The position numbers and the translations under genes were made by a program. The notes below the pieces were generated by a model. That model saw only the letters and a program-made list of their open reading frames with translations. It was not told where the DNA came from and ran no database searches. From Corydoras sp. C115 (Eukaryota; Chordata; Actinopteri; Siluriformes; Callichthyidae), in the NCBI GenBank assembly GCA_019802505.1, contig JAFMOC010000017.1, positions 1,564,001-1,628,000 of the forward strand: a stretch of DNA of 64,000 bases, given 5' to 3'. This document shows, one piece after another, positions 29,096-40,600 of this stretch. Positions within the stretch are counted from its first letter, which is position 1, and each line of letters starts with the position of its first letter.

Positions 29096-29383
29096 CTTTA
29101 AATGTAGGGTTTCTCATCACAACATGCCATAAAATGTTGTGTCCTCTTTAAAACCCCCAACTTCATCTAATTCAGCAGCTACCCTCAGTTTTCGCCTTTG
29201 CCTCGTCTTCTTGTGGTTCCTTGTAAAAACGCTGGGTGCTGCATGAGAACTCGGATGGAACAGACACGTGTGGACGCGCTTCATCCATGCAGGTCATCAG
29301 CAGCGCGCTGGTCTCCTCCTGTTTGTGACTAATATTCCTCCCGCTCGCACCCACCGCCTCCACACTTACGTTAGGGGGGGCGA

Positions 29384-29391
29384 TGACGTCA
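29384..29391. promoter_or_regulatory. CRE palindrome TGACGTCA
   Basis: A perfect consensus cAMP-response element, the site of CREB/ATF dimers, lies inside the CpG-rich promoter about 640 bp upstream of the tafa5 ATG. Activity-dependent regulation would suit a neural secreted factor, but this is inference from one 8-bp match. Confidence 0.45.
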
Positions 29392-29495
29392 CTGAGGACG
29401 GAGGAGAAGTCGCGTCCGTGTGTAAGCGGCTGTTGAGAGGAGCAGAGTGGAGGAGGAACCCCGGACAGCCACACGCACCGCCACCGGTTACGCAG

Positions 29496-30014
29496 ATGCG
29501 GGATGTGGACTGACAGCGAGCCTGAACTGAGTGCATGAGGACGAGAACAGCGCTGTGAGGGGAACTTTAGGACAATCCCTGAATCAACAGAGCTGAAGTG
29601 GAAGGATGTGGGAAAAGCGCGGTGCGTAAAATAGTGTGGAGAGTTTGGAGAGCGAGGATGCAGCAAAGCGACATGATGGTGCATCACAGCGCCTAGAGAG
29701 AGAGAGAGAGGGAGAGAGAGAGAAGGGTTGAAATAGAGAGAGAGAGAGAGAGAGAGAGAGAGCAAGAAAGCTCAGACTGCAGCTGGAGGGGAAATCGCCC
29801 ACCGTGGGAAATTTTACGCGCATCTAAATAACCCGCATCTTCGTCGTTTCGGTGCCACAGTCGCTTTGGTAACGGGGCAGCAGCCGGACTCTCTGCACGT
29901 CACCCCCGGGATCTTTCACTTGATTCTCGCCTTGGTTTTTGCTCTTTCTTTTGCGCGTCTATGGGAGAGAGACGGGAGAGCGGCTGGCTTGGTGGAGCCT
30001 CCCCGGCGGTGTGA
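29496..30014 (+). promoter_or_regulatory. tafa5: Cluster of short upstream ORFs in the tafa5 leader
   Basis: At least six ATG-initiated frames end before the main ATG: 29496-29513, 29503-29538, 29535-29558, 29606-29629, 29658-29696 and 29961-30014. Their lengths run from 5 to 17 codons. The last ends 16 bases before the tafa5 start. Which of them are transcribed depends on the unknown start site. The first in-frame ATG of the main frame is 30031; codons of that frame stay open upstream but without an ATG. Confidence 0.5.
29695..29762. repeat. (GA)n repeat in the tafa5 leader
   Basis: An interrupted GA-dinucleotide tract of ~68 bp lies 270-335 bp upstream of the start codon. It is probably in the 5' UTR or core promoter. 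Confidence 0.9.
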
Positions 30015-30030
30015 GAGTTGCGCCGGCGCC

Positions 30031-30121
30031 ATGCAGTTGGTGCGGCTCGGCTTGGCTCTGGCGGGAGCGGCGCTCTGCTGTTCCCTCATCATCCTCCTGC
30101 ACTCCCGATTCATTAAAGAAG
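30031..30121 (+). CDS. tafa5: TAFA chemokine-like protein 5, first coding exon
   Basis: This exon encodes residues 1-30 plus the first base of codon 31: MQLVRLGLALAGAALCCSLI at the start, then a short basic-hydrophobic stretch ending FIKE. The pattern MQL...ALAGAALCC...KEG is the N-terminus of the shorter (MQL-type) TAFA5 isoform of mammals. The hydrophobic core (residues 6-24) acts as signal peptide or anchor and routes the protein to the secretory pathway. The ATG is the first in frame and has G at -3. The donor is G|GTAAAA at 30122, phase 1. Reading through the donor would stop at 30148-30150, so splicing is required. The other known first exon (MAPSPR-type isoform) was not found in the window. 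Function known from mammals: a brain-enriched secreted neurokine, with a reported receptor role for S1PR2. Confidence 0.93.
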
Positions 30122-30450
30122 GTAAAACTGAGCCCAGCCGAACACTTTGAATGAACGAATGCATGCTGTTCCATCTCTCCCTTCCCGCTTTCTGCTTGCT
30201 CTTATTTACAGGCTTTAATCTGCGTTTTTTACAATCAGCCGCTTTTAGGCTTCTTAAAACTGCTTCTTCTTTGCGCGAGGGCTTTTCCTTTAAATCATCA
30301 ATCAAAATTAAATTAAAATGATGAGCTGCCATCAGTCTGTTCTGACAAACGCGATGCAACGTCGAGAGTTCTTACAAAGCAACGCGCACGTAACGCAGCA
30401 GAGCTCTCCACGCGTCGTGTAGCCTGCGGAACGGCTGGACTTTTACGCAT

Positions 30451-31239
30451 CAGATAAAAACCCAGTGAAGGCGTTCTGACGAAGCCTGCGTCAATTCAGC
30501 CAAAGATGAAGAGTTGACTGTTGCAGATAAAGTGATTTATAGGTGCCTTTCTTCAATAGATGGCACTAGAGTCTAGCTTAAGGGTAACGCTGAGGTCAAA
30601 CTGCCATTATTTCTGTTTGTTGGGGCTTAACTTCGATTTCAACTGAGATTCGATTTAAAGCCTGCGATTAATCAAAGGACATGTTTTAACTGCATAATTT
30701 CCTTAATAACTCATTAAAAACAAATGTACAATCCTGTACGTGCAGACAGTTTGATGACACACTCATATGATGCACGGTTTACAAATGGTACATTCAGCCA
30801 CGAAGCTAGATGTGCTGTTTGGGTCACATATTGTTTTATATGATTTACCCCCAAAGCATCAGTCAAGAGATATAGAATTTATGTGTATCAGTTATTTGCA
30901 GTTACCCAGGGGCAGATTATAGATTGCCTTAATAGAAAACAAGGCACATGCACACAGTTTGCTTCACTTTTCCCCAGCAACAATGCACCTCCTGACTGTG
31001 AAAATGAAAATAGGTTTAATGATATGAAAAAAAAAAAGTTTAATATCATGTAATTTTGTCTGTGGTTTCCTGTAATTAAACAAATGTAAACAAATTCAAT
31101 TAGGCTTTTTTTCAGATTAGTTTCTATGTGTTTCAGAGATGACATTCGGTCCCATTCTGCTTTATACATCCCAGAACAATTACTTCTACCTTATTAGCAA
31201 CAGGGTAATAATGTGCCCTGCTCTTACTTTTTTGGCTTT

Positions 31240-31295
<56 letters not shown>

Positions 31296-32330
31296 ACCCA
31301 GTGAAGGAAGATAAATAGATGTAGATGAGATTTAAGGTCAATAGTAAATGATTCACTGCTGGTGATTGTGGTTTGTGGCTTGTCTTTTTATCTCAATACA
31401 GTCTTGATATGAAAGTGCAGGTCAACTGTGTTTAAAGATTCAGGAGATTGCATGAGTATATATGAGGCTTTGTGGAAATGCAAAGGAAATCCATGTCTGC
31501 AGGCTTTGCTGGTTTGGAAGTGAGCTGTAGGAATATTTCTATTTCTTAGTGGTTGCACACACAGTGCACGTATTTCTCTGAAGGTTTGACCTGATACTTA
31601 CAAGTCTATCCAGTAAAGGGAAGAGGGCATAAGGACGAAAATACAGAGTGATAAGGTCATAGGTATAGGTATGTCAGGGATTTACTGTCACTGAGCAACA
31701 GAAGTCATCGACCTTACCTGCAAAAGTGAATAGTAAAATGGAGGCCAAGGCAAAAAATTTTACAAAATAAAAAAAAACTTTTACAGCTCTTTTTATATAT
31801 TTCTATTTATGGATAGGATTTGAAATATTTTTTTTTTTTTTTAGCTTTTGACTTTTGCGTTTGGCCAGATCTCTTATACTTCGTTTCTATTGGCTGTTAA
31901 TATATATTTTTTTTATTTTGTGATTTAAAATAATGTCTTCATGAAAATCTATTTCAAAGCAAATGAGGCAAGAAGAAGAGAGCATATTCGCTTTGTCTGG
32001 CTGGCCAAGGTCATTGGCCATGATACGGTATGTGCTCAGATACATCACACACAGTGAAAAAGCTCGATGAAGCACAGCTTTGGAAAGAAAAAAACAGTCA
32101 TCACTACTTCTTTTTACCATTCTGTATATTCCTTTACAAATGGTTCCATTTATTTCAAATGGCATTTTAAATGACTGATTGTTGAGTGTGAATAAGTGCT
32201 TCTGCGGTATAATGCCCCCATTTTCTAGGGGACAGGAAAGTCCTAGGACTTATTGTCATGAACAAAGGAGTCTTAAAAATCTTTGTCACTTTTGCTTAAA
32301 AATACTGCAATTTAACTTTTTTTATTGAGT
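30451..32330. other. Intron 1, promoter-proximal part
   Basis: Ordinary intronic sequence. It has a (GT)n microsatellite at 31241-31294, T runs near 31831 and an A run near 31027. Nothing coding is seen. Confidence 0.6.
31241..31294. repeat. (GT)27 microsatellite
   Basis: Uninterrupted GT dinucleotides. Confidence 0.95.
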
Positions 32331-32860
32331 GGGCAACATAGTGCAGTGCCAATCAATCTAACCACAAGTCAAGACTACAGCTATAGCTTTTAACTGAATC
32401 TTTGGATGTATGCAGTTACATCTCTTGCTGTATATTCTTTGGATGACTGAGGATCCGTATTCCGCAATAGGATTTACATGATGTGTCTTGGATACATCAC
32501 AAGAATTTCATGTATGACACACGAGTGCTTGAGAACTGAAACATGAATAAATAATAAAGTGGGCCGTTGAAGGGCAGGTCACTGATCATTAATTGAAACA
32601 CATAGGCAACACATGCAGTGCCAGTCAATCTAACCATCAGTCAAAACCACAGCAATCGCATTCAACATTAGGGCTTTTGGGATTTGCATATCTTTCTGTG
32701 TATTCCATGGATGCCTTATATTCCACATTCTGCTATAAGATTTACATTATATGTATTTGATATATCATGAGTATTTTATGTAGGACATGAGTAATGTTTG
32801 AAAACAGAAGAAAATATTAATAAATAACAAATTGGGATGTTGAGACCTAGAACACAAAAC
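32331..32860. repeat. Diverged tandem duplication, unit ~273 bp
   Basis: Two adjacent units start GCAACATAGTGCAGTGCCAA (from 32333) and GCAACACATGCAGTGCCAGT (from 32606). They keep the same order of words: TCAATCTAACCA, CACAGC/TACAGC, TGTATATTC/TGTATTCCATGGATG, ATAGGATTTACATGATG/ATAAGATTTACATTATATG and a closing AATAAATAA. Identity looks roughly 65-75% by eye. No coding frame is shared. This is an old local duplication of unknown function. Confidence 0.7.
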
Positions 32861-34659
32861 TTTGATCGTCATAGTTGCTGCCATTCTTCTGAAATCCAAA
32901 TTTGTTACTGTTGAATAACAAAAGTAGAATTCAGACCATTAAGACACAAATATGCTTCAGAATGTGCAAATTTTGAGGTCATTGCTATCAAAGAAACAAC
33001 AGTGCGGTGGAAGCAAAATGTGATTACATCATCAATTAGAAGCAGAAAATGTGCAGACTGAGATTAGTGTGGATTATTTTGCTGCTTTTGGTTAGCAGTT
33101 GTTTTTATTCAGCCTGGTAGTTTGTAAAGAAAGTTAACGGTAACGTTACTTCAATACTGTACAATTACTGAATAACAGTAAACAGGAGTGGAGCTCATAA
33201 CAGAACATTTTAATACTAACCTGATTTTCACTTCTCCCCGGTTTCTGGTTTGATGGTTGTCACCCTCCAGTAATAATATTAAAGTGATTTAGTTGTTTAC
33301 TTGGTGGCTAGAGACAGAGTTGAAAATCATTTGCATGAAACTATTTTAAAATAGTGAGTGATGTCTCCTTCAACACACAGTGTGAGAGTAAGTTTACTTA
33401 TCTGTACTGAATTGCACTAAGTGAAGATTAGTTAGATCAGATTAGTGCAGTTGCAGTAACTTAATGCCATCAGACTTACAGAACAGTCACAGAGCATGGG
33501 GTCGCTCAGTGGTTACGGTGTGATGGTTGGAGGCTCAAACCCTGACTCCACCAAAACCAGTTGTCAATGTGACCCCTAAACTGTTAATGCTTCATGGTTG
33601 CGATATCATCCCTGACCCTTGTTCTCTGACCCACCCATCCAGCTGGAATAATTGTAAGTCACTTTCTATAAAAGTGTCTGAAAAATAGAGTATTTATGTA
33701 GAGACAGTATGATGAAATGTAATGTCCTTTATTGTATATCCTTAATATCTATATTTAAAAAAAAAATCCTTCTGTTAAGAAATGCTGGGACAAGAAATAC
33801 ATGCAGTACATCGAATAAGGGAATGATCTAAAAAATAATAAGGGGCTTTATCGAAATGCAGAGTCTTATTTTATATTTTATATCCTAAGATGAGAATACT
33901 GTAGGTTTACTTAATAAATTGAGTTTTTTCAGTTATAACCACTGTAGTTATGCTATAAATGTAAAGTTATTGACATGATAAAAGCTGTATGGTATGCCTT
34001 ACAACAAGCTGGTCCCTGGTTCCTTTTCAGCCCCCTGGTTCATTGACGGTGTATTATTGTCAATGCACACTTTATTTTATTAGTGCACTTGTGGTGCTGG
34101 TCCCAACCCCAGATAATTAGGAAATTTGTCCGTGGCCAATCAGATATCCACCTGTCTGTTGACTTCTAAAAACAACAGCAACACCCAACAGCCAAAAATA
34201 AAGTCCTGCCATTATGTATTAGTTTGATCCACAGTGGTGCATTTGTTTCAGATGACTGGGCCTTAAATACTGCTAACTGGCTCATTAATTCACGGCAGGA
34301 GGTATTCGGGGTGTTGCTACACCTGGGTTGCGTCTGTAAAGTGGGAGACAAACTTGTTTATACTTATCACATAAATACTCCAGACTTGTTGCTCAATCAT
34401 CCCTGACAGATTCTTGAGAGATTCATGACTCCCCTTTACAAAGCAATTTGTCACAACTGCAATGTCACCGCTTGGAGGTGTGTATTAGACCCATGTATGA
34501 TGCAGACATTATTGTAATAAACCCAGGACTGTCTTAGCTTTTGTTTTGGTCACCAGTCTACGTCTAAAGCAATTTAAATAGGGTCTTTGTTTCCAACAGC
34601 TGATTTGGAACTAAACAGTGGCCTCCCTTCGTCTGCAATTGCTATTCTTATTTTCAATT
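32861..34659. other. Intron 1, mixed non-coding DNA
   Basis: Contains one diverged SINE (33497-33686). Otherwise nothing recognisable. Confidence 0.55.
33497..33686 (+). mobile_element. Diverged tRNA-derived SINE, second family
   Basis: The head GGGGTCGCTCAGTGGTTACG, B-box remnant GGCTCAAACCCTGAC and tail TAAGTCACTTTCTATAAAAG followed by TGTCTGAAAAAT match the order of the intact copy at 9311-9515. Confidence 0.7.
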
Positions 34660-35080
34660 GAAATGGAATTAAGGGTGATGGCATTTAATAAATATCTTAT
34701 AACGGGGAATGTCGCATTCCGTTAGTTTCACATCCCCGGATAAATTGCATGTGTAACAATTTCATCCTGAAGCCACACATGGCAAAATGTAGATTGCAGA
34801 ATCTACCATTCCGCAGCATTAAAACAACTTTCTACAATGTACACATTCATTTGCTTCTAATTTCATTACTCATCATAATGGTCAGGCAAAACATTGTGGC
34901 ACAGGTGCCAGCTGCTGCATGATCTATGACGCGCACTGAATGTAATCAGATGTTTTCCAACCAAATATGAGCAAATGAAATTCCACCACGGTTTCACACA
35001 ATGCCTCCAATGTAATTTGCTCATTTGAAGGCATGTTGGTTCTCAAATGACCAAACAGTCATTCAATAAGTCCCAGATAG
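34660..35080. other. Candidate conserved non-coding element in intron 1
   Basis: About 400 bp of non-repetitive sequence with several homeobox-, E-box- and POU-like words (TAATTTC, CAGCTGCTGCATGATC, CAAATGAAATTCC). Both flanks are less complex. Conservation is suspected from texture only. Confidence 0.35.
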
Positions 35081-37537
35081 AAAGTTTACACAGCCAAATT
35101 AAGTATTCAGACAAAACCACAGAGGCATTCCACTAAATCTATTACCTACTGTGCGCTGGTGCAATACTTACAAAAGCAATTACTTCATAGTTGCATGTAT
35201 TTGTTTATAAAAAGCAAAGAGCCATATAATGAGAATGAGTGGCAAAGGAGAGAGAACTGCCCTGAAACTAGGTTATCGCAGTAACAGACACGTAATGACT
35301 CAATAATAAACAGGGGGAGCAAAAAAATACCTAATAATTTTAACTCTTAAACTAAATTATTCATATATTATTAGATATTCCTGCAATCAATCATGAGCCT
35401 CAACATAATACCCATTCAAAAGAAAGCAAGGTCAGTCATACCTACTTTAAATTTTTTTGTAAAATGGTCAAATCCTTATGGGACATATTTGTGGGGTGGC
35501 GCTTTTGATTTGATGGATGAAGTCGTGCTCGCCAATCAAATTGACCCAAGGCCACTGCGTACACCGCCACCAACACAACGCATGAAACGAATACCCCCCC
35601 CCCAAAAAAAAAAAATAAATAAATAAATAAATAAATTACATTTATAGTGTGAAAAAACTGTATTAAGCCAGAATCCATAAAACTGGACAATTTAGTTCCA
35701 GAAAAAGAAAAGCAGCTTTTGTGATATGGGAGTATTTCAGTTTGTGAGATTGCAGGGTGTAACAGAAAAAGATATTGTCAAAATACTGTCATGAGGCAAC
35801 GCTACAAATCTGTATCAGTCCTTGAAAAACCCTCAGTTTAATGGTCTGATGCTGTTTTACTGTATAGTAAACAATCTACCTCTCGTTACTCCGAAAGTAA
35901 AGAGCCCATTAACTCAATGAGGTAACAATATCATAAAATCCTAACTTTTTGAGGATTTAGTATCTATTTGGACAATGATGTGCATCAAAACATTAAATAA
36001 GCTATAAATTATATTACATTTTACTTACATATGCAAAGATCTCCAAATCTATATTACTTATAGAGTAATATAACAATCAGTGCACTGACTGAACTATGGA
36101 AAGGAACTGAAATGTCATGCAAAGCAGCCCCTATGGACACTGGAATTAATGATGTTTGTGCAGCACACAGCCAAATTCTGTCTGAATGTTAATGGCGATC
36201 AATTTAAGCAACTTGTACAAATGCAAAAAACATGACTTAATGCTAACTTTTTGAAATCTATATCAATCTACTAAGTTAGTTTGTATTGCAAAAATATTGC
36301 ATGCCGATGTGTGTGTACATTTATTGACCCCGAAAACCCTTTGCTTAATGAAAATGAAGCAGAAAATTAAAAGTAGGACTTTCTGATTTCTCATAGATGA
36401 ATGTAGTTCAGGACATGTTAAATAATTATCATTCAACATGCACAAAATGTTTGTTCATTAGGTAACGCTGGGCTTGTACGTAGGCTCCACCCTTTGTGGC
36501 TGGCAACTAGCCCAACTGTTGTTCCACTGCTGCTCCTGACGTGGAGATTGACGCTTTACTGCAGCCTTTACTATCACACTTACATGTCAATTTATGTTTG
36601 TGTTTATGAGTATGTCAATGGCAGAGGAAACACTGGAATGCTCTTTCAGGCTACAGTGTGTCAGGGATGAGAACATCTTGATTTAAAGCATGAAGCCGTG
36701 CTAATGGAAATTCAATTCAACGGAGTGTTTGTTGTTTATTTAGTACTGAGCTTTGGTGCTAACGGTCACCTTTCATGCGTTATTTTAGGTTAAGCTGGTA
36801 AAAAAAAATAGTATCAGCATGTCATACAGTACCAGCACACTAACCCTATTACAAATAAACAAAAAAATATCACAGAGCATCAGAATAGTTAATACTGTAA
36901 GTCTACACAACTATACAGAGAATACAGACATGTAGTGAACGTGGAATCCTTCACAAAATACAGGTTTTATTGAATTTCTAGATTTTTTTTAATGAATAAC
37001 AGATATGTAATTATGTTTTCCATTTACCCGAGTAAAGCACTAAATAACACTTTAACCTCAAGAAAGATCGAATGTCCAATTTATTGTTGTGGGTGTTTTG
37101 TGTGCATGGGATTTGCATGCTCTTCTTTTATCCATATTGACTTTACTATGAAACCTCTTGTATCATTATGCTGTTTTACCCAAATGTAAAACGAATTCAG
37201 TGTGAAACCTTGAAAACTAAGAGTGGTAAGATGCAGATAGGCTGAGCAGTCCTTCAGCTATCTTTTAAGTCTAGTGAAGTACAGTTGAGGGTCTAGCAGG
37301 ACTTTAATGTAACAGTGATGTGCAGCCATGGATGAGACTCTCTGACACTGATCCAGGATCAAAAGAACTGACAAACTGCTTGTGTGAACTGTTTTGATTT
37401 TTTTTCTGTGCTTACAATCAAGCATGTTAGTAGTGTGGCCACCTTCAGACGAGCAGGAAAATCCATACCATAGAGGAATGAGAAGCAAGTACTGATAAAT
37501 CACTTACTGCTACTAAATTGTCCGTGTGTGTGTTCAA
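35081..37537. other. Intron 1, AT-rich non-coding DNA
   Basis: Includes a C10A11 run with (AAAT)n at about 35597-35637. No exon or named repeat is otherwise seen. Confidence 0.55.
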
Positions 37538-37630
37538 TGAGCTGGTAACCTGTACAAGGTATGTCAATACAGTAGGTGCTGGGATAGGCTTAAACACCAC
37601 TTACTGCACTTATTTGGATCATCATCTAAA
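37538..37630 (+). mobile_element. Decayed 3' part of a fish SINE
   Basis: GAGCTGGTAACCTGTACAAG, then GTGCTGGGATAGGCTTAAAC, then a GGATCATCATC end resemble the 3' half of the pan-teleost SINE (…GGTAACCTGTACAGGG…GCTGGGATAGGCTCCAG…). The match is recollection-based. Confidence 0.45.
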
Positions 37631-40600
37631 AACCTAATGTTTGTTATTACAATATTGCTAATTTGTCATTTCTTTTAATGCAAACACAAGATTCTGGTCT
37701 AAATATGGTTATGTCCCTAATGTATGCAAACATGTGCACAAATAACCCATTTATGTAGCTGAAATTCAGGGGGTTTTGTAATATCCTAAATATTGCCTTT
37801 TAAATATGATATAAAATAGTGATGTTTCTATGTGAATATTAGATCACCGTCGGATTATAGGATTATTTGGTTAGGTGCTAGATTGGATTATAGCACATAC
37901 AAATGTTTTTTAAGGACACTGCTGCCAACCTTTGTGTGTGTGTACATAGGTACACAACCAGGCACACACATCCTGGTCCCCAGGCATTTAATGATACCAA
38001 AATAGTCTCAACTCAGTCTAATGCAAACCCACACACAGCTGGAAAATGAGTAAAACAGTGAGGTATCTGTGCCACACAGTATGGGGAAAAACTGTGGAAG
38101 AATGCATCTCATATCTAAATACTGATATTTATGGGGCAAATGAAACATGCCAGGCTTGCAAATTTAGGTTGCTGAACAGACAATAAATTATACTTTATGT
38201 ACCTACATAAGCCCAAGGATAATACCACAGCCAATCCGCTGGAAGAAAGACTTGTGGGATGCAGGAGGAAATGTCCTTGTTTAAATCAGAGGAAAAGAAC
38301 AAACTGGGGGGTTGGGGGGGGGTGCTGCATGGAGGGCTTGTCAGAGAAGTTTATTTCAAGCATACATTAACGCATATTCAAGCCCTAGGCTGGGCAGTGA
38401 GGTCAGGTTGTAAACACACACCTGGATATAAGATGGTGTGTCTCTGTTTTTCTCAATCACTACTGTGTGTTGTAAAATCCCATCGTTGCATAAAGATGCA
38501 TCCAAAGAGATATACATGATAACCGGTCCCATCCAGATGGATTTGTTTATCATGTGTGCTGCAATGTTGACAATAAGATGAACTCTTTGGAATAATTGTG
38601 TGGCTGTGCGACATTCATATCGGCCGGCTCAACGCCTGAGTTCCAAAGGTAACCACTAAATAATGGGTTTCCTTACTGAATCTCATTTACCCCTAAGCTT
38701 TATATTAGTGTCTAGCTTCATCAACTTTTTCTCCTGCGGTATAGTTGCATTTTCACAGCTAGCTGTTTTAAGAAAGTCTTATCCAATTGAATGTTCCAGC
38801 TAATACATTGATGAAACCATACACAAAGGAATTGAAGTTAACAAACAGAGCCAAGCAGGCAAATATATATATAAAAAAACCCTGACTCGTTTCTTTTCCC
38901 TGGAGCAAATCCTCATTCCAGCCTCGTCCCTGCTTTGTAAGCCTCCTTAGATGAGTGTTTCCCACTTCTGTCCTAAGGGAGGCTGTATCCACATACTCAC
39001 GCTATCACACACCTGAGCCAGGTACTCAGGATTCTTGATTGCTTGGTTTAGAAGTACCAGAAACCAGAATAGAACAAAATGGACCCCTTGAATGTCTCTG
39101 AGGTCTTGGTTTAAAATCACAACCTTATTGGGCTTGTGTCTGGCATGGCTTCATACTGACCCAGGCCTGATGAGCAGATAAACCCTCCGAGCAACTTCGC
39201 TTAACCCGAATTTCAGTTCACGCAACACTGCTTCCACCGACAGCCCATCAAGACGCAGACAGACAGATGGATGAAATGGAAAGTAACAAACAGCTGCTAC
39301 TCATTTCCCAAGTCCATCACACCTATATTATGACCCCATCACACAGAGACAGAAAGATGACACTTAGACAACTTGTTTGTAATAGACGAATTTAAATTAA
39401 ACGGTTTAAGTCGGTTTACAATCATTCTTATATATAGACTTTTCATGGTCAATATTTTTAGAATGCAAGTCACAGAGTATTTCCTCAACAATTGTTTACA
39501 AGCAATTCAATCAGGGGGCTGTTAGTGTCTCCAACTTACGTTTTTTAAAAAGAATAAATAAAAAGTACAAAATAAAAGTAACGATCTGTGTCACCGAGCC
39601 ATCCGTCGCTAGGTAGTGAAGAAAACGGGGCTTAATTGTTAGACTAATCGATCCAGTCGGCGCTGTCAGGCCTGAATGTTCTAATTGGCAATGCTGGTTC
39701 ATGAAGTTGGCTTGCTTGCAGAGCTTCACTTGTCCATCAACCTTGATTAATGCAGGCTGTGGTGATGGACTCATTGACTAGTTACATGGATAAGTTAAAT
39801 GCTTGCTTATCCTAATGGGCTCTTGTATATGTATTACATGAAGACTGTGTGAATACTCTGTGAAAACTGTCATTTTTGGTAGTTGCCATGGAAATCAATC
39901 ATTATGAAACTGTAATGGAAGGAATATGTATCAAAAAGGAGTCATGCATATGAGTTGAGTTAGAGAGACAGATCTTTTATTCATTCTTACTATGCTGGAG
40001 ATTACCTGGCAGTATATCAATTTAAATTATACATCAAGAAAGCTGTTTTTAAAGGTAGCATATGCATTCAAAACGTTCTGTAATGTCCTGGGGCAGCATT
40101 TCTGAAGCTTTTTAAAAAAAATCTGAGCTGTTATATGAAAAAGTCAATTTAGGTAAAATACGTTTAAATGCAGGGCCTGATTTAATAAGCATTGCAGGGT
40201 AATTTGAATATTTGGTTTAGAAATAAAGGTGTAAGCGTACAGGTGATAACACATGAAACAAACTGAAATATGAATGAAAATGTATTTTGCTTTTGTCATT
40301 AAAGATGCTAGAGTCATCCCTCACTCACTCGCTCACTCACCAAAAATAAAAAATATGTCATTGATTTCATTCCAGAGGTCTGACAACCAAGATATGTGCT
40401 CCATCTACTCCACAGCAAGGGTTCCAGCTTTTCCAAAACCAATAGTCATATGACAATGGCCCATCTGCTGTTGCAATGTACTGTGGTCTATTAGTTATGT
40501 GATATTTAAAAAATAAAAACACAAGAACCATTACAACAGCTTAAATAAACAAGACACTGTGGACAGTGCAGGGCTACACTTGGGTGGGGGGGGGATTTTC

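Larger units (their letters stand above)
29230..30450 (+). promoter_or_regulatory. tafa5: CpG-rich promoter and 5' leader of tafa5
   Basis: CpG dinucleotides, rare elsewhere in the window, become frequent from about 29230 and thin out after about 30450. The first coding exon lies inside. This is the usual appearance of a vertebrate CpG-island promoter. There is no clear TATA box directly upstream, so the start site is probably dispersed and cannot be placed. The leader includes a CRE palindrome, a GA repeat and several short upstream frames. A long minus-strand open frame (29172-29765) overlaps the region but is low-complexity and antisense to the GA repeat. Confidence 0.75.

Noticed and set aside
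29172..29765. 197-codon minus-strand open frame overlapping the tafa5 promoter
   Set aside because: Its start is the translated GA repeat (LSLSLS) and the rest lies antisense to the CpG-rich leader. No domain is recognisable, and low stop density is expected in GC-rich DNA.
29866..30030. N-terminal extension of the tafa5 frame upstream of the ATG
   Set aside because: The frame is open, but it has no ATG before 30031, and the ATG at 30031 aligns with the known TAFA5 isoform start.
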